DNA of 64,000 bases, taken from JBBROS01 sp965213845 (GTDB lineage Bacteria > Pseudomonadota > Alphaproteobacteria > Acetobacterales > Acetobacteraceae). Within the stretch, counting starts at the first letter, position 1. The number at the start of each line of letters is the position of its first letter. The notes beneath the pieces are model-generated. The model was not told where the DNA came from. It saw only the letters and a program-made list of their open reading frames with translations, and did not search any database. Below, in pieces: positions 45,708 to 53,790 of this stretch. The translations under genes were made by a program, and so were the position numbers. The DNA is taken from positions 558,001-622,000 of the forward strand of contig CBDCAI010000004.1 of NCBI GenBank assembly GCA_965213845.1. Direction: 5' to 3'.

Positions 45708-47087
45708 TCAGATCTGCGCCTCCAGGAAGATTCGCGTGGCGTCCCCGGACCAGGCCGTCGCGAATCGGTGCAGCCAGTGCTCCGCCTGGGTGGGGCCCCC
45801 GGCAACGATCGCCAGGAGCGGCTCCAGGAGCCGACGCTCGTCCTGCCCGGCCTGGTCGAGCCGGGCGCGGGCGCGCAGCCCGTCCGATGCGATCTCGACC
45901 ATCGACCGGGCCAGGTCGCGCGCGGTGCCCAGGCCGAACGGCGCATCCAGCGCCAGCCGCGGAACCTCGGCCCGCAGGGCCACATAGTCGGAGGCCGGGT
46001 GTCGGCTCACCAGGGCGTCGGCCGCGGCAAGCGCTGCGTCGTCATAGAGCAGGCCGGTCCAAAGCGCGCTCTGGGCAACCATCATGTCGGGCCGGCCCGC
46101 ATCGGCGCCCCGCATCTCGAGGAAGCGCTTGACGCGCACGTCGGTGAAGGCGGTCGTGATATGGTCGTCGAAGTCGCCGAGCGTGGCCGTGACGCCCGGG
46201 AAGTCCGGCAGGCCCGCGGTCATGAACCTGCGGAACGACTGACCCGCCATGTCGATGAAGCGCCCGTCCCGAACCACGAAGTACATCGGGACATCCAGCA
46301 CCCATTCCACATAGCGCTCGAACCCGAACCCCTTCTCGAGCATGATGGCGGGCATGCCGCTCCGGTCCGCATCGGTGTCGGACCAGACCCGGGCCCGGGC
46401 AGACAGGAAGCCGCTGGGCTTGCCCTCGATGAACGGCGAGTTGGCGAAGATTGCCGTGGCGACCGGCTGCAAGGCCAGCGACACGCGCAGCTTCCGCGCC
46501 ATGTCGGCCTCGCTGGAGTAGTCGAGGTTCACCTGCACGGTGCAGGTCCGGGTCATCATGTCCAACCCCAGCGAGCCCACCAGCGGCATGTAGCGCTGCA
46601 TGATCCCGTAGCGGCTCTTGGGCATCCACGGCATGGCGTCGCGGGCCATCGTCGGATGGTGGCCGAGCGGCGCGAACCCGAGGCCCAACGCCGAGCTCAC
46701 AGGACGCAGCGCGTCGAAATGGGCGGTCAGCTCCGCCTCCGTCTCGTGCAGCGTCTCGAGCAACCCGCCGGAGAGCTCCAGCTGCCCGGCCGGCTCCAGC
46801 GACACGGACGCCGAGCGGTTCGGGCCCTGCCCCTTCAACCCGATCAGCTTGCCCTGGTCGAAGATGCCCTCCCAGGCACCCGGCGTCAGCATCCCCTGCA
46901 GGATCGCCTGGATCCCGCCAGGCTCGTACGGCGGCGGCCGCTTGTCGACCACGCCGAAGCCGAACTTCTCGTGCTCCGTCCCGATCCGATACGCGGACCG
47001 CGGCTTGCAGCCGACCGCGATGTGGTCAGCCAGTTGCTGCACCGACGCAATGCGCGTGTCGTCGGCGTCTCCGGGGTTGGACATCAT
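45708..47087 (-). CDS. gshA: Glutamate-cysteine ligase (alphaproteobacterial/plant type)
   Basis: This 459-aa enzyme catalyses ATP-dependent gamma-glutamylcysteine formation, the first step of glutathione synthesis. It is of the plant/alphaproteobacterial type, with RIGTEHEKFGF near residue 35, then GLKGQGPNRSASVSLEPAGQLELSGG, MTRTCTVQVNLDYSSEADM and FANSPFIEGKPSGFLSARARVW. The start is ATGATG at 47087; in-frame sequence upstream to 47399 is unrelated. It is divergent from ubiA. Confidence 0.95.
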   Translation of the reverse strand: MMSNPGDADDTRIASVQQLADHIAVGCKPRSAYRIGTEHEKFGFGVVDKRPPPYEPGGIQAILQGMLTPGAWEGIFDQGKLIGLKGQGPNRSASVSLEPAGQLELSGGLLETLHETEAELTAHFDALRPVSSALGLGFAPLGHHPTMARDAMPWMPKSRYGIMQRYMPLVGSLGLDMMTRTCTVQVNLDYSSEADMARKLRVSLALQPVATAIFANSPFIEGKPSGFLSARARVWSDTDADRSGMPAIMLEKGFGFERYVEWVLDVPMYFVVRDGRFIDMAGQSFRRFMTAGLPDFPGVTATLGDFDDHITTAFTDVRVKRFLEMRGADAGRPDMMVAQSALWTGLLYDDAALAAADALVSRHPASDYVALRAEVPRLALDAPFGLGTARDLARSMVEIASDGLRARARLDQAGQDERRLLEPLLAIVAGGPTQAEHWLHRFATAWSGDATRIFLEAQI

Positions 47088-47233
47088 GGGTCCCGTTGGA
47101 CGTGAGGCCTCAACAAAGGGTGCCCCGGCAAGGACGTCAAGGCGGCCGGCCGTATGGGCAGGGCAGCCCGGCCCCTCTGGACCCGGCAAGCGCGAGACTG
47201 GCGTCGGGCCTCCTGCCTGGCTATGCAGGCACC

Positions 47234-48136
47234 ATGCAGAGCTGGACCGACATCGCCACCTCCGGATGGGTCGCCCGGCTGCCTCGCCCGGCCCGGGAGT
47301 TCGCGATCCTGGCCCGGTTCGATCGGCCGATCGGCGCGTGGCTGCTGTTCCTGCCGGGTCTATGGAGCCTGCTGCTGGCGCGCCAGCCCCCGGCGGCAAC
47401 TGCCTGGCTGATCCTGCTGTTCGCCGTCGGCAGCCTCGTCATGCGGGCCGCCGGATGCGTCGTGAACGACATGTGGGACCGCGACATGGACCGGCTGGTC
47501 ACCCGGACCGCCGGACGGCCGCTGGCCAGCGGGGCACTCCGGATGCGCGAAGCCACGATGTTCCTGGCCGGCCTCCTCCTGCTCGGCCTGCTCATCCTCC
47601 TGCAGCTTTCGCCCCTTGCTCAACGGCTTGGCGTGCTCTCGCTGGGACTGGTCGCCCTCTACCCGCTCGCCAAGCGCGTGACATGGTGGCCCCAGGCCAT
47701 ACTCGGCCTGACGTTCGGCTGGGGCGCACCCATGGGGTGGGCAGCCGCCACCGGCCGGATGGACCCGGCCGGCCTTGCCCTGTATGCCGCCGCCTTCGTT
47801 TGGATCCTCGGATACGACACGGTCTATGCGCATCAGGACCGCGAGGACGACGCGCTGGTCGGCGTGCACAGCACGGCACGGCTGTTCGCTGCGAACACGC
47901 GCCCGTTCCTGGCCGCCTGCTACGCCGCCACAATCGGGCTGCTGGCGCTCACAGGCTTTCTCGCCGGCCTGGGCCTCGGCTTCTACGGGGCGCTCCTGGC
48001 CCCCGCGGCATTGCTGGCCTGGCAGATCCGCACGCTCGATATCGACGACCCGGCAGGATGCCTGTTCCGGTTCCATCGCAACCGAGAGGTGGGGCTTCTG
48101 GTCGCGGCGGCCATCCTGGCCGGGTTTGTCGCCTGA
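47234..48136 (+). CDS. ubiA: 4-hydroxybenzoate polyprenyltransferase UbiA
   Basis: This 300-aa membrane prenyltransferase of ubiquinone synthesis attaches the polyprenyl tail to 4-hydroxybenzoate. The first acidic motif is NDMWDRDMD (78-86) and the second is YDTVYAHQDREDD. RFDRPIGAWLLFLPG near the N-terminus is the family start. About nine hydrophobic segments are visible. It is followed, after 1 nt, by a methyltransferase gene starting GTG, so the two are co-translated. Confidence 0.96.
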   Translation: MQSWTDIATSGWVARLPRPAREFAILARFDRPIGAWLLFLPGLWSLLLARQPPAATAWLILLFAVGSLVMRAAGCVVNDMWDRDMDRLVTRTAGRPLASGALRMREATMFLAGLLLLGLLILLQLSPLAQRLGVLSLGLVALYPLAKRVTWWPQAILGLTFGWGAPMGWAAATGRMDPAGLALYAAAFVWILGYDTVYAHQDREDDALVGVHSTARLFAANTRPFLAACYAATIGLLALTGFLAGLGLGFYGALLAPAALLAWQIRTLDIDDPAGCLFRFHRNREVGLLVAAAILAGFVA

Positions 48137-48137
48137 C

Positions 48138-48773
48138 GTGGACGCGTTCATCGCGGCCAACACCCGGATCGGCCATGCCCCCCTGGTGCCCGAGATCGCG
48201 CTGCACCTGGCCACCGAGATCACCCCCATCTGGCAGGCGACCGAGGCGTGGCTGAAACAGGAGGGTCTCAGCCCGCCCTTCTGGGCGTTCGCCTGGCCGG
48301 GCAGCCAGGGGATCGCCCGCTATGTGCTCGACAACCCGGCCCTTGTCGTGGGCCGCAGCGTGCTCGACTTCGCGACAGGGGGCGGACTGGCTGCCATCGC
48401 CTGCGTCATGGCCGGTGCCGGACCGGTCCAGGCCACAGACATCGACCCCCTGGCGATCCGTGCCGCGGACCTGAACGCCGCGCTGAACGGCGTCACAATC
48501 GACGCCACCTGTGTCGATATCGTGGGAGCCGCACCCGAGTGGGACCTGATCCTATGCGGTGACGTCTGCTACGAGGCGCCCATGACGGACCATATCCTAC
48601 CCTGGCTCCGGCACATGGCACGCGGGGCGGAGGTCTGGATCGCCGACCCCGGTCGCGCCTACCTTCCAGCCCGCGGCCTGACGACCCTGCAGACCTACGA
48701 CATTCCCACGTCGCTCGAGCTTGAAGATCGGGCCAGCCGTCGGACCCTGGTGTCGCGCCTACTGCCCGAGTGA
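48138..48773 (+). CDS. Class I SAM methyltransferase, ETF-beta lysine methyltransferase-like
   Basis: This 211-aa protein starts at GTG 48138-48140, one nt after the ubiA stop. It has an N-terminal FWAFAWPGSQGIARYVLDNP as in ETFBKMT/METTL20-type enzymes, the SAM loop VLDFATGGGLAAIA, the acidic TDIDPLAI, and WDLILCGDVCYEAPM in motif 4. The C-terminal IADPGRAYLPARGL...YDIPTSLELED fits bacterial ETF-beta lysine methyltransferases. By family knowledge it trimethylates lysines of electron-transfer flavoprotein beta; the target here is inferred. The frame runs into a small frameshifted gene on the opposite strand near 48760. Confidence 0.85.
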   Translation: MDAFIAANTRIGHAPLVPEIALHLATEITPIWQATEAWLKQEGLSPPFWAFAWPGSQGIARYVLDNPALVVGRSVLDFATGGGLAAIACVMAGAGPVQATDIDPLAIRAADLNAALNGVTIDATCVDIVGAAPEWDLILCGDVCYEAPMTDHILPWLRHMARGAEVWIADPGRAYLPARGLTTLQTYDIPTSLELEDRASRRTLVSRLLPE

Positions 48774-48919
48774 CGGCCGCAGCCCGGCGATCTCGGCGGC
48801 CAAGGCCAGACCCGCGACGGTTGCATCACGACCTCAGGGTCGTTCAGGATGCTGTCCAACTCGCTCAACTTCTCGCCGTAATCGTCCGGCATCGACGAGA
48901 CATCCACCCGCTTGCGCAT
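48759..48919 (-). pseudogene. Small conserved-looking protein gene with a probable one-base deletion
   Basis: From ATG 48917-48919 the frame reads MRKRVDVSSMPDDYGEKLSE and on through LDSILNDPEVVMQPSRVW. It then turns implausible (PWPPRSPGCG). The next minus-strand frame at the same place reads ALAAEIAGLRPSLGQ and stops at 48759-48761. Adding one G around 48804-48807 (TGGCC to TGGGCC) would join the two as SRVWALAAEIAGL, a sensible short acidic protein of about 53 aa. Either this copy is a recent pseudogene or the base was lost in sequencing. The end overlaps the 3' end of the methyltransferase gene on the other strand. Confidence 0.5.
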
Positions 48920-48930
48920 AGGCCGGCCGC

Positions 48931-49305
48931 TCAATAACGGCCGGACTGGCCACGCGGCCGCTGGTCGTCGAGGGGTCGGTCACGCGGGTCCCGGCGGTCA
49001 TCGCGCTCGCGGCGCTGGGCGTCATCGACGCGACGACGATCCTCGCGGTCGTCGGCCCGGCGGCGGTCGTCACGGTCGTCGCGATACCGGGTGCCTTCAT
49101 CGGACCGGCGGGCGTCGCGCCGCGTCTGCTCTTCCTGGTCACGGCGCCCCTGCTCGTACGACTCACGACCGGACGGGGCGGGATAGGCCGGGTTCTGCCG
49201 CGGTGCGACCTGGTCCGTGAGGGCACGGCCGATGTCACCGAGGCTTTGCGCCATCGCGGGGCCGGTCACCAGAACTCCAAGCAGCGCAGCAACGCCGATA
49301 CGCAT
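48931..49305 (-). CDS. Secreted Asp/Arg-rich protein of unknown function
   Basis: This 124-aa product starts MRIGVAALLGVLVTGPAMAQ, a signal peptide. The mature chain is almost entirely charged, rich in Arg, Asp and Glu, in pseudo-repeats such as DDRDDRRRADDREDRRR and DDAQRRERDDRRDPRDR, predicted to be disordered or a long charged helix. No cysteines are seen. I do not recognise a family. Such proteins can bind nucleic acid or other charged polymers in the periplasm. It lies between the cbpM gene (117 nt upstream) and the frameshifted small gene. Confidence 0.7.
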   Translation of the reverse strand: MRIGVAALLGVLVTGPAMAQSLGDIGRALTDQVAPRQNPAYPAPSGRESYEQGRRDQEEQTRRDARRSDEGTRYRDDRDDRRRADDREDRRRVDDAQRRERDDRRDPRDRPLDDQRPRGQSGRY

Positions 49306-49421
49306 TTCGCTCTCCAGTCGGATATCGTCGGTGGACCATACGCCCCACGCGGGTCGAGGGTTCCCGGCGATCTCCGGCCACCGCACCCCCATGGAGCACG
49401 GCCAGGCCGCGGAAGGCCGCA

Positions 49422-49751
49422 TCAACCGTTCAAAGTGTTCAGCACATCCGCGATCCGCGCCTCGGGACCCGCCTTGGCCAGCGCTGCGGCGAGCCGCCGC
49501 ATCTGGCCACGCGTGGCATGCAGCTGGTCCATCAAGGAAAGCACGACGGGGATCGCCGGCTCGCCCAGCTCCATCGTGTCGCGCAGCTCCAGGATCAGCC
49601 GGACCCGGGCCACGTCGATCTCCTCGAACACGGGCTCGCCGGCCCGTCGGCTTGGACGCACCCAGTCCTCGGCGATCCATATCTCGAGCGTCGCCGCATC
49701 CAGGCCCGGAACCCGCGCCAGCACCGCGGCGACCGTGATGCCCGCGCGCAT
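49422..49751 (-). CDS. cbpM: Chaperone modulator CbpM-like (MerR-type helical domain)
   Basis: This 109-aa protein has an N-terminal MerR-like segment (VAAVLARVPGLDAATLEIWIAEDWVRPSRR) and an amphipathic helical tail (DVARVRLILELRDTMELGEPAIPVVLSLMDQLHATRGQMRRL), as in E. coli CbpM. It would inhibit or tune the J-domain protein encoded directly upstream. The ATG at 49749-49751 overlaps the stop codon of cbpA, so the pair is coupled. In-frame sequence upstream to 49808 lies within cbpA. Confidence 0.87.
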   Translation of the reverse strand: MRAGITVAAVLARVPGLDAATLEIWIAEDWVRPSRRAGEPVFEEIDVARVRLILELRDTMELGEPAIPVVLSLMDQLHATRGQMRRLAAALAKAGPEARIADVLNTLNG

Positions 49752-50668
49752 CACTCGCCCGCCTCCAGCGCGGCCCGCATCGCGTCGCCCGGGTGGCCGG
49801 GCGCCCATTCGCGCAGGAACTCCTCGAGCTTGGCGTCGACCTCGCCCACCACGATCTTCAGCACCGCGAACAGATCGCCGGCCGGCACCGCCCCATGCGC
49901 GGCCACGCCACGGCCGCGGAGACGAAGGCGAGCCCCGGACTCCGACCGCGGCGGGATCGCCAGCGTGACCCGGCCCCGCGGCGTCGGCACATCGATCCGC
50001 CCGCCCATCACCGCCTCGGCAAAGGTGACCGGCACGTCCATCGTGAGATCCGCCCCCTCCCGCCGATAGAAGGCATGCGGCAGGACGTTGACCTCGATCA
50101 ACGCGTCCCCGTCCGGTCCGCCGCTTGCGCCCGGCTCCCCCTTGCCGCGCAGGCGAAGCACCTGGCCGTCGACCAGGCCGGCCGGCACCCGGACATCGAG
50201 CGTCCGGCCATCCGGCAGCGTCAGCCGTTCGACGGCGCCGTTGACGCTGTCGAGGAACGGGACATCCAGCCGGTACGTGCGGTCGCGGCCCCGGCGCGGG
50301 CGGTTCGCCTGGTCGCGGAAGAACGTGCCGAACATGTCCTTCAGGTCGTCTTCGTCCATGCCCCCGGACGGGCCGGCGCCGCCGTAGCGGCTACCCCCGC
50401 CAGCCTGCATGTGGTCGCGGTAGAAGGTGCGCTCCGCTACCGGCTGCCCTTCGCCGTCGATCTCGCCGCGGTCGAACCGGCCCCGCTTCTCCGGATCGGA
50501 CAGCAGGTCGTTCGCGGCGTTGATCGACTTGAACCGGGACTCGGCCGCCTTGTCGCCGGGGTGCAGGTCGGGGTGGCTCTTCTTGGCGGCACTGCGATAG
50601 GCCTTGCGGACCTCGTCCGCCGTTGCCGCACGGTCCACGCCCAGGGTCTTGTAAGGATCGTCCGCCAT
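49751..50668 (-). CDS. cbpA: DnaJ-type co-chaperone CbpA
   Basis: This 305-aa protein has an N-terminal J domain (MADDPYKTLGVDRAATADEV, HPD at residues 32-34), a Gly-rich linker (AGGGSRYGGAGPSGG near 90) and two C-terminal substrate-binding beta domains (TYRLDVPFLDSVNGAVERLTLPDGRTLDVRVPAGL and later VPVTFAEAVMGGRIDVPTPRGRVTLAIPPRSESGARLRLRGRG). No zinc-finger domain is present, as in CbpA rather than DnaJ. It stimulates DnaK ATPase. The gene is paired with cbpM in a coupled unit. Confidence 0.95.
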   Translation of the reverse strand: MADDPYKTLGVDRAATADEVRKAYRSAAKKSHPDLHPGDKAAESRFKSINAANDLLSDPEKRGRFDRGEIDGEGQPVAERTFYRDHMQAGGGSRYGGAGPSGGMDEDDLKDMFGTFFRDQANRPRRGRDRTYRLDVPFLDSVNGAVERLTLPDGRTLDVRVPAGLVDGQVLRLRGKGEPGASGGPDGDALIEVNVLPHAFYRREGADLTMDVPVTFAEAVMGGRIDVPTPRGRVTLAIPPRSESGARLRLRGRGVAAHGAVPAGDLFAVLKIVVGEVDAKLEEFLREWAPGHPGDAMRAALEAGE

Positions 50669-50712
50669 GCCTGCCCTTATACCGCGAAACCCCGGCATGC
50701 TAATCACCACCG

Positions 50713-51447
50713 ATGACCCGTATCCGGCTCGGCATGCTCACCCCATCCAGCAACACCGTCCTGGAGCCCGCGACCGCGGCCCTGCTGCACGGCCTGCCGG
50801 ACGTGACCGCCCATTTCGCGCGCTTCCGTGTCACCCGGATCGCGCTGACACCCGATGCGCTGCAGCAGTTCGACACGGCACCGATCCTGGAAGTGGCCCG
50901 ACTGCTCGCCGATGCCCACATGGACGTCATTGCCTGGAACGGCACCTCTGCCGGCTGGCTGGGGTTCGACAGCGACGAGCGCCTGTGCGCCGCCATCACG
51001 GCCGAGACCGGCGTCCCGGCAACCTCGTCCGTGCTCGCCTTGAACGAGGCGCTGCGCCGCCTGGGCGCGACGGCGATGGGCCTGGTCACGCCCTACACGA
51101 CCGACGTCCAGGCCCGCATCGTGGCGAACTACGCGGCAAGCGGCGTCCGGATCACCGCCGAACGGCATCTGGGCGACCCCGGCAATTTCAGCTTCGCGCA
51201 ATACGACCCGCCCGAGATCGCGGCACTCGTCCGCGCCGTCGCGCAGCCCGGGCAGGGCGGGGCGCCCCAGGCTGTGGCGGCATTGTGCACCAACATGCGG
51301 GCCACCGGCCTTGCGGCCGCACTCGAACACGAGATCGGCGTCCCATTGCTCGACAGCATCGCCGTCACCGTCTGGCGATCGCTGGAGATGGCCGGGGTGC
51401 AACCCGCACGGGTGCAGGGCTGGGGGCGACTGTTTGCAGAACTCTGA
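50713..51447 (+). CDS. Asp/Glu racemase-superfamily enzyme, arylmalonate decarboxylase-like
   Basis: This 244-aa enzyme starts MTRIRLGMLTPSSNTVLEP, with the SSN oxyanion motif. The site that carries the first catalytic Cys in racemases and maleate isomerases is here NGTS with Gly77. The second catalytic residue, Cys192, is present (ALCTNM). This Gly/Cys pattern is the one known for arylmalonate decarboxylase (Gly74/Cys188), so decarboxylation of a disubstituted malonate or a related carbanion reaction is plausible. VTPYTTDVQARI and GWGRLFAEL match the family ends. It is divergent from cbpA and followed by a metallopeptidase gene. The natural substrate is not evident. Confidence 0.8.
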   Translation: MTRIRLGMLTPSSNTVLEPATAALLHGLPDVTAHFARFRVTRIALTPDALQQFDTAPILEVARLLADAHMDVIAWNGTSAGWLGFDSDERLCAAITAETGVPATSSVLALNEALRRLGATAMGLVTPYTTDVQARIVANYAASGVRITAERHLGDPGNFSFAQYDPPEIAALVRAVAQPGQGGAPQAVAALCTNMRATGLAAALEHEIGVPLLDSIAVTVWRSLEMAGVQPARVQGWGRLFAEL

Positions 51448-51500
51448 CCAGGAACCCCGGTGCGCCCTGGCCGTAGAGGTGCCAGCCGGAGATCGAAGTC

Positions 51501-52589
51501 ATGCGTCTGTTCAAGTGCCAGCACTGTAGCCAACTGCTCTATTTCGAAAACAAGCGGTGCATCCGCTGCGAACACCGCCTCGGATACGTCGCCGAAGCGT
51601 TCGAGCTGAGCGCGCTCGAGCCGTCGGCCGACGGCGACACCTGGACGGCCCTGGCCGATCCGAAGCCGGCAAAGCGGCAATGGCGCTTCTGCGCCAACGC
51701 GGCGCTCGACTCGTGCAACTGGCTGGTCGCCGCCGATAGCACGGAGCGCTACTGCGCGGCCTGCCGCCACAACCGGACCGTGCCCGACCTGAGCCAGCCG
51801 GACAACATGGTGTCGTGGCGCAAGATGGAAATCGCCAAGCACCGCCTGTTCTACCAGCTGATGCGGTTGCGGCTGCCGATCCCGAACCGGGCCGACAACG
51901 CGGAAAGCGGCATGGTGTTCGACTTCCTTGCCGACCCGCCGAATGCGCCGAAGGTCCTCACCGGGCACGATGACGGGCTGATCACCCTGGCCCTGGTGGA
52001 GGCGGACGACGCCGAGCGGGAGCGTCGCCGGACGACGATGCATGAACCCTATCGCACCCTGTTGGGGCATTTTCGTCACGAGGTCGGCCACTACTACTGG
52101 GACCGGCTTGTCCGCGACCAGGGCAACCTGGCTGCGTGCCGGGCCGTTTTCGGCGACGACGAGGCCAGCTATGCGGACGCATTGAAGGTACACTATAAGG
52201 AGGGAGCACCGGCCGACTGGCAGGAGAATTTCGTGAGCACCTACGCCACGACCCATGCCTGGGAAGACTTCGCCGAGACCTGGGCGCATTACCTGCACAT
52301 CATCGACACGCTGGAGACGGCCGGCGCGTTCGGGCTGGAGGTCCATCCGACGGTGACGACCGACCCGGACCTGCATGCGGACCTTGCGGTCGACCCCTAC
52401 AAGCCTGGCAACTTCGACAAGCTCGTCGACGCATGGCTGCCGCTGACGTTCGCCATGAACAGCATGAACCGCAGCATGGGGCTGAACGACCTCTACCCGT
52501 TCATCCTCTCGGCCCCGGTCATCGACAAGCTGGCGTTCATCCACGACCTGGTGCACCGGCCGCGGGTCGCCGCCCAACAAGCCGCCTGA
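51501..52589 (+). CDS. Zinc-ribbon putative zinc metallopeptidase
   Basis: This 362-aa protein begins with an N-terminal zinc ribbon (FKCQHCSQLLYFENKRCIRCEHRLGY, CxxC...CxxC) and a second cysteine set (WRFCANAALDSCNWLV, then RYCAACRHN). The main domain has HEVGHYYWDRLV with the HEVGH zinc site at 193-197 and a later EDFAETWAHYLHI that supplies a downstream metal ligand. This family of about 360 aa is widely annotated as a putative zinc-binding metallopeptidase. It is probably cytoplasmic. The substrate is unknown. It lies 53 nt after the decarboxylase-like gene on the same strand. Confidence 0.88.
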   Translation: MRLFKCQHCSQLLYFENKRCIRCEHRLGYVAEAFELSALEPSADGDTWTALADPKPAKRQWRFCANAALDSCNWLVAADSTERYCAACRHNRTVPDLSQPDNMVSWRKMEIAKHRLFYQLMRLRLPIPNRADNAESGMVFDFLADPPNAPKVLTGHDDGLITLALVEADDAERERRRTTMHEPYRTLLGHFRHEVGHYYWDRLVRDQGNLAACRAVFGDDEASYADALKVHYKEGAPADWQENFVSTYATTHAWEDFAETWAHYLHIIDTLETAGAFGLEVHPTVTTDPDLHADLAVDPYKPGNFDKLVDAWLPLTFAMNSMNRSMGLNDLYPFILSAPVIDKLAFIHDLVHRPRVAAQQAA

Positions 52590-52663
52590 ACCGTAGTCCG
52601 GCCTCGCTCGACCGAGGCCGGACGCGGCGTCACGAACGGTCCGGCTCCGGCCGCGATGCAGGG

Positions 52664-52679
52664 GGGGTGTGCTCTTGCT
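52664..52679 (+). promoter_or_regulatory. Candidate sigma-54 promoter of the PEP-CTERM gene
   Basis: GGGGTGTGCTCTTGCT places GG and GC 10 nt apart, with a perfect TTGCT at the -12 box. The -24 element matches only at GG. It lies about 160 nt before the start codon. Sigma-54 control with the PrsK/PrsR pair is known for many PEP-CTERM genes, which is the only reason this site deserves notice. Confidence 0.35.
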
Positions 52680-52724
52680 GTGATCCGCAACAAAAACTCA
52701 CCGCTGGCGGAAAATCGCATCACA

Positions 52725-52758
52725 ATCGTTGACAAGCTTTGACAGAAGCTTTAACGAT
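52725..52758. repeat. Imperfect inverted repeat upstream of the PEP-CTERM gene
   Basis: ATCGTT (52725-52730) and AACGAT (52753-52758) enclose two AAGCTT palindromes (52734-52739 and 52746-52751). The two inverted-repeat centres differ by one base. It could be an activator or regulator site between the candidate promoter and the gene. Confidence 0.4.
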
Positions 52759-52835
52759 GGAATCACAGCAGGGGGATCGCCTCACGGCAGCCCCCGCATC
52801 GCCTACATCGTCAACGCACTTTGTGACAGGATCTC

Positions 52836-53669
52836 ATGATGTCCGCCAAGTATTGGATCATCGCTCTTGCTGGCCTGGCCCTCCCTGGCACCGCGAACGC
52901 CGCGGCGCAGCTGATCCAGAACGGCAACTTCACCTCGACCCACATCGCGGCCGGCGCGCCGAACAACAGCGGCAGCTTCGAGCTGGACGCATCGGGCCAA
53001 TACGGCACCGTGGACAACTGGACGACGTCGAACAGCCCGACCAACTCGAACCCCTACAACATCCTGTTCAACCCGGGCGCCGGCGCGAACGTGGCGCAGA
53101 ACAACTCGACGGCCGCGGGGAACACCAGCCCGTCCGACCCGAACAACTACGCCTACACGCGGTATGGCTCGAGCGAGTATCTGGCCAGCGGCTATGGCGT
53201 CACCAGCCCGACGGGCGGCAACTTCATGTCGCTGGACGGCGACCAGGGCGTAAACGGATATCTGTCGCAGAGTGTGACGGGCCTCACGGCCGGCACGGTG
53301 TATGCCCTCGACTTCTACTGGGCCGTCGCCGAGATGGCGAGCGCCCAGGCGCCGAACGGTTTGTCCGACGCGCTGACCGTCAAGTTCGGCACCACCTCCC
53401 AGACGACGAACACCATGTCGATCGTGAACCAGGGGTTCTCCGGCTGGGTGAAGCAGACCTTCTACTTCACGGCGCAGACGGCGACGCAGACCCTCTCGTT
53501 CCTGTCGATCGGCGCACCGGCTGGCCAGCCTCCGCTTGCCTTGCTCGATGGCGTGTCGCTGACTGCCGCGCCTGAGCCCTCCACCCTCGCCGTCCTGGCG
53601 ACGGGCATTGGTGCCCTGGCCTTCTTCGCCCGCCGCCGCCGTCAGGACGGCGTCAGCGCCGCCGCCTAA
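52836..53669 (+). CDS. PEP-CTERM sorted surface protein
   Basis: This 277-aa protein starts with a signal peptide (MMSAKYWIIALAGLALPGTANA). The central part is rich in Asn, Ser, Thr and Gly (LIQNGNFTSTHIAAG, VTSPTGGNFMSLDGDQGVNGYLSQSVTGLTAGTVYALDFYW), like the DUF642/choice-of-anchor beta-sandwich class. The C-terminus has the PEP-CTERM tag: PEPST at residues 246-250, a hydrophobic helix (LAVLATGIGALAFFA) and RRRRQ. It should be exported, processed by an exosortase EpsH/XrtA-type enzyme and linked to the extracellular matrix. No exosortase gene is in the window. The base composition is more A-rich than its neighbours. Confidence 0.9.
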   Translation: MMSAKYWIIALAGLALPGTANAAAQLIQNGNFTSTHIAAGAPNNSGSFELDASGQYGTVDNWTTSNSPTNSNPYNILFNPGAGANVAQNNSTAAGNTSPSDPNNYAYTRYGSSEYLASGYGVTSPTGGNFMSLDGDQGVNGYLSQSVTGLTAGTVYALDFYWAVAEMASAQAPNGLSDALTVKFGTTSQTTNTMSIVNQGFSGWVKQTFYFTAQTATQTLSFLSIGAPAGQPPLALLDGVSLTAAPEPSTLAVLATGIGALAFFARRRRQDGVSAAA

Positions 53670-53790
53670 GCAAGCGGCCGAGACTTCTACTCGCGGCCGT
53701 CCTGCCCTGTGGCCTTTGGCCAGGGGCGGGGCGGCCGTTCCACGTTGTGCCGGGTCACGATCCTCTCCCGCCGACGACCGCGTCTCCCGC

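Noticed and set aside
53705..53728. Hairpin-like repeat between the PEP-CTERM and TauD genes
   Set aside because: The TGGCC/GGCCA stem is only 5 bp before mismatches and no T-run follows; too weak to call a terminator.
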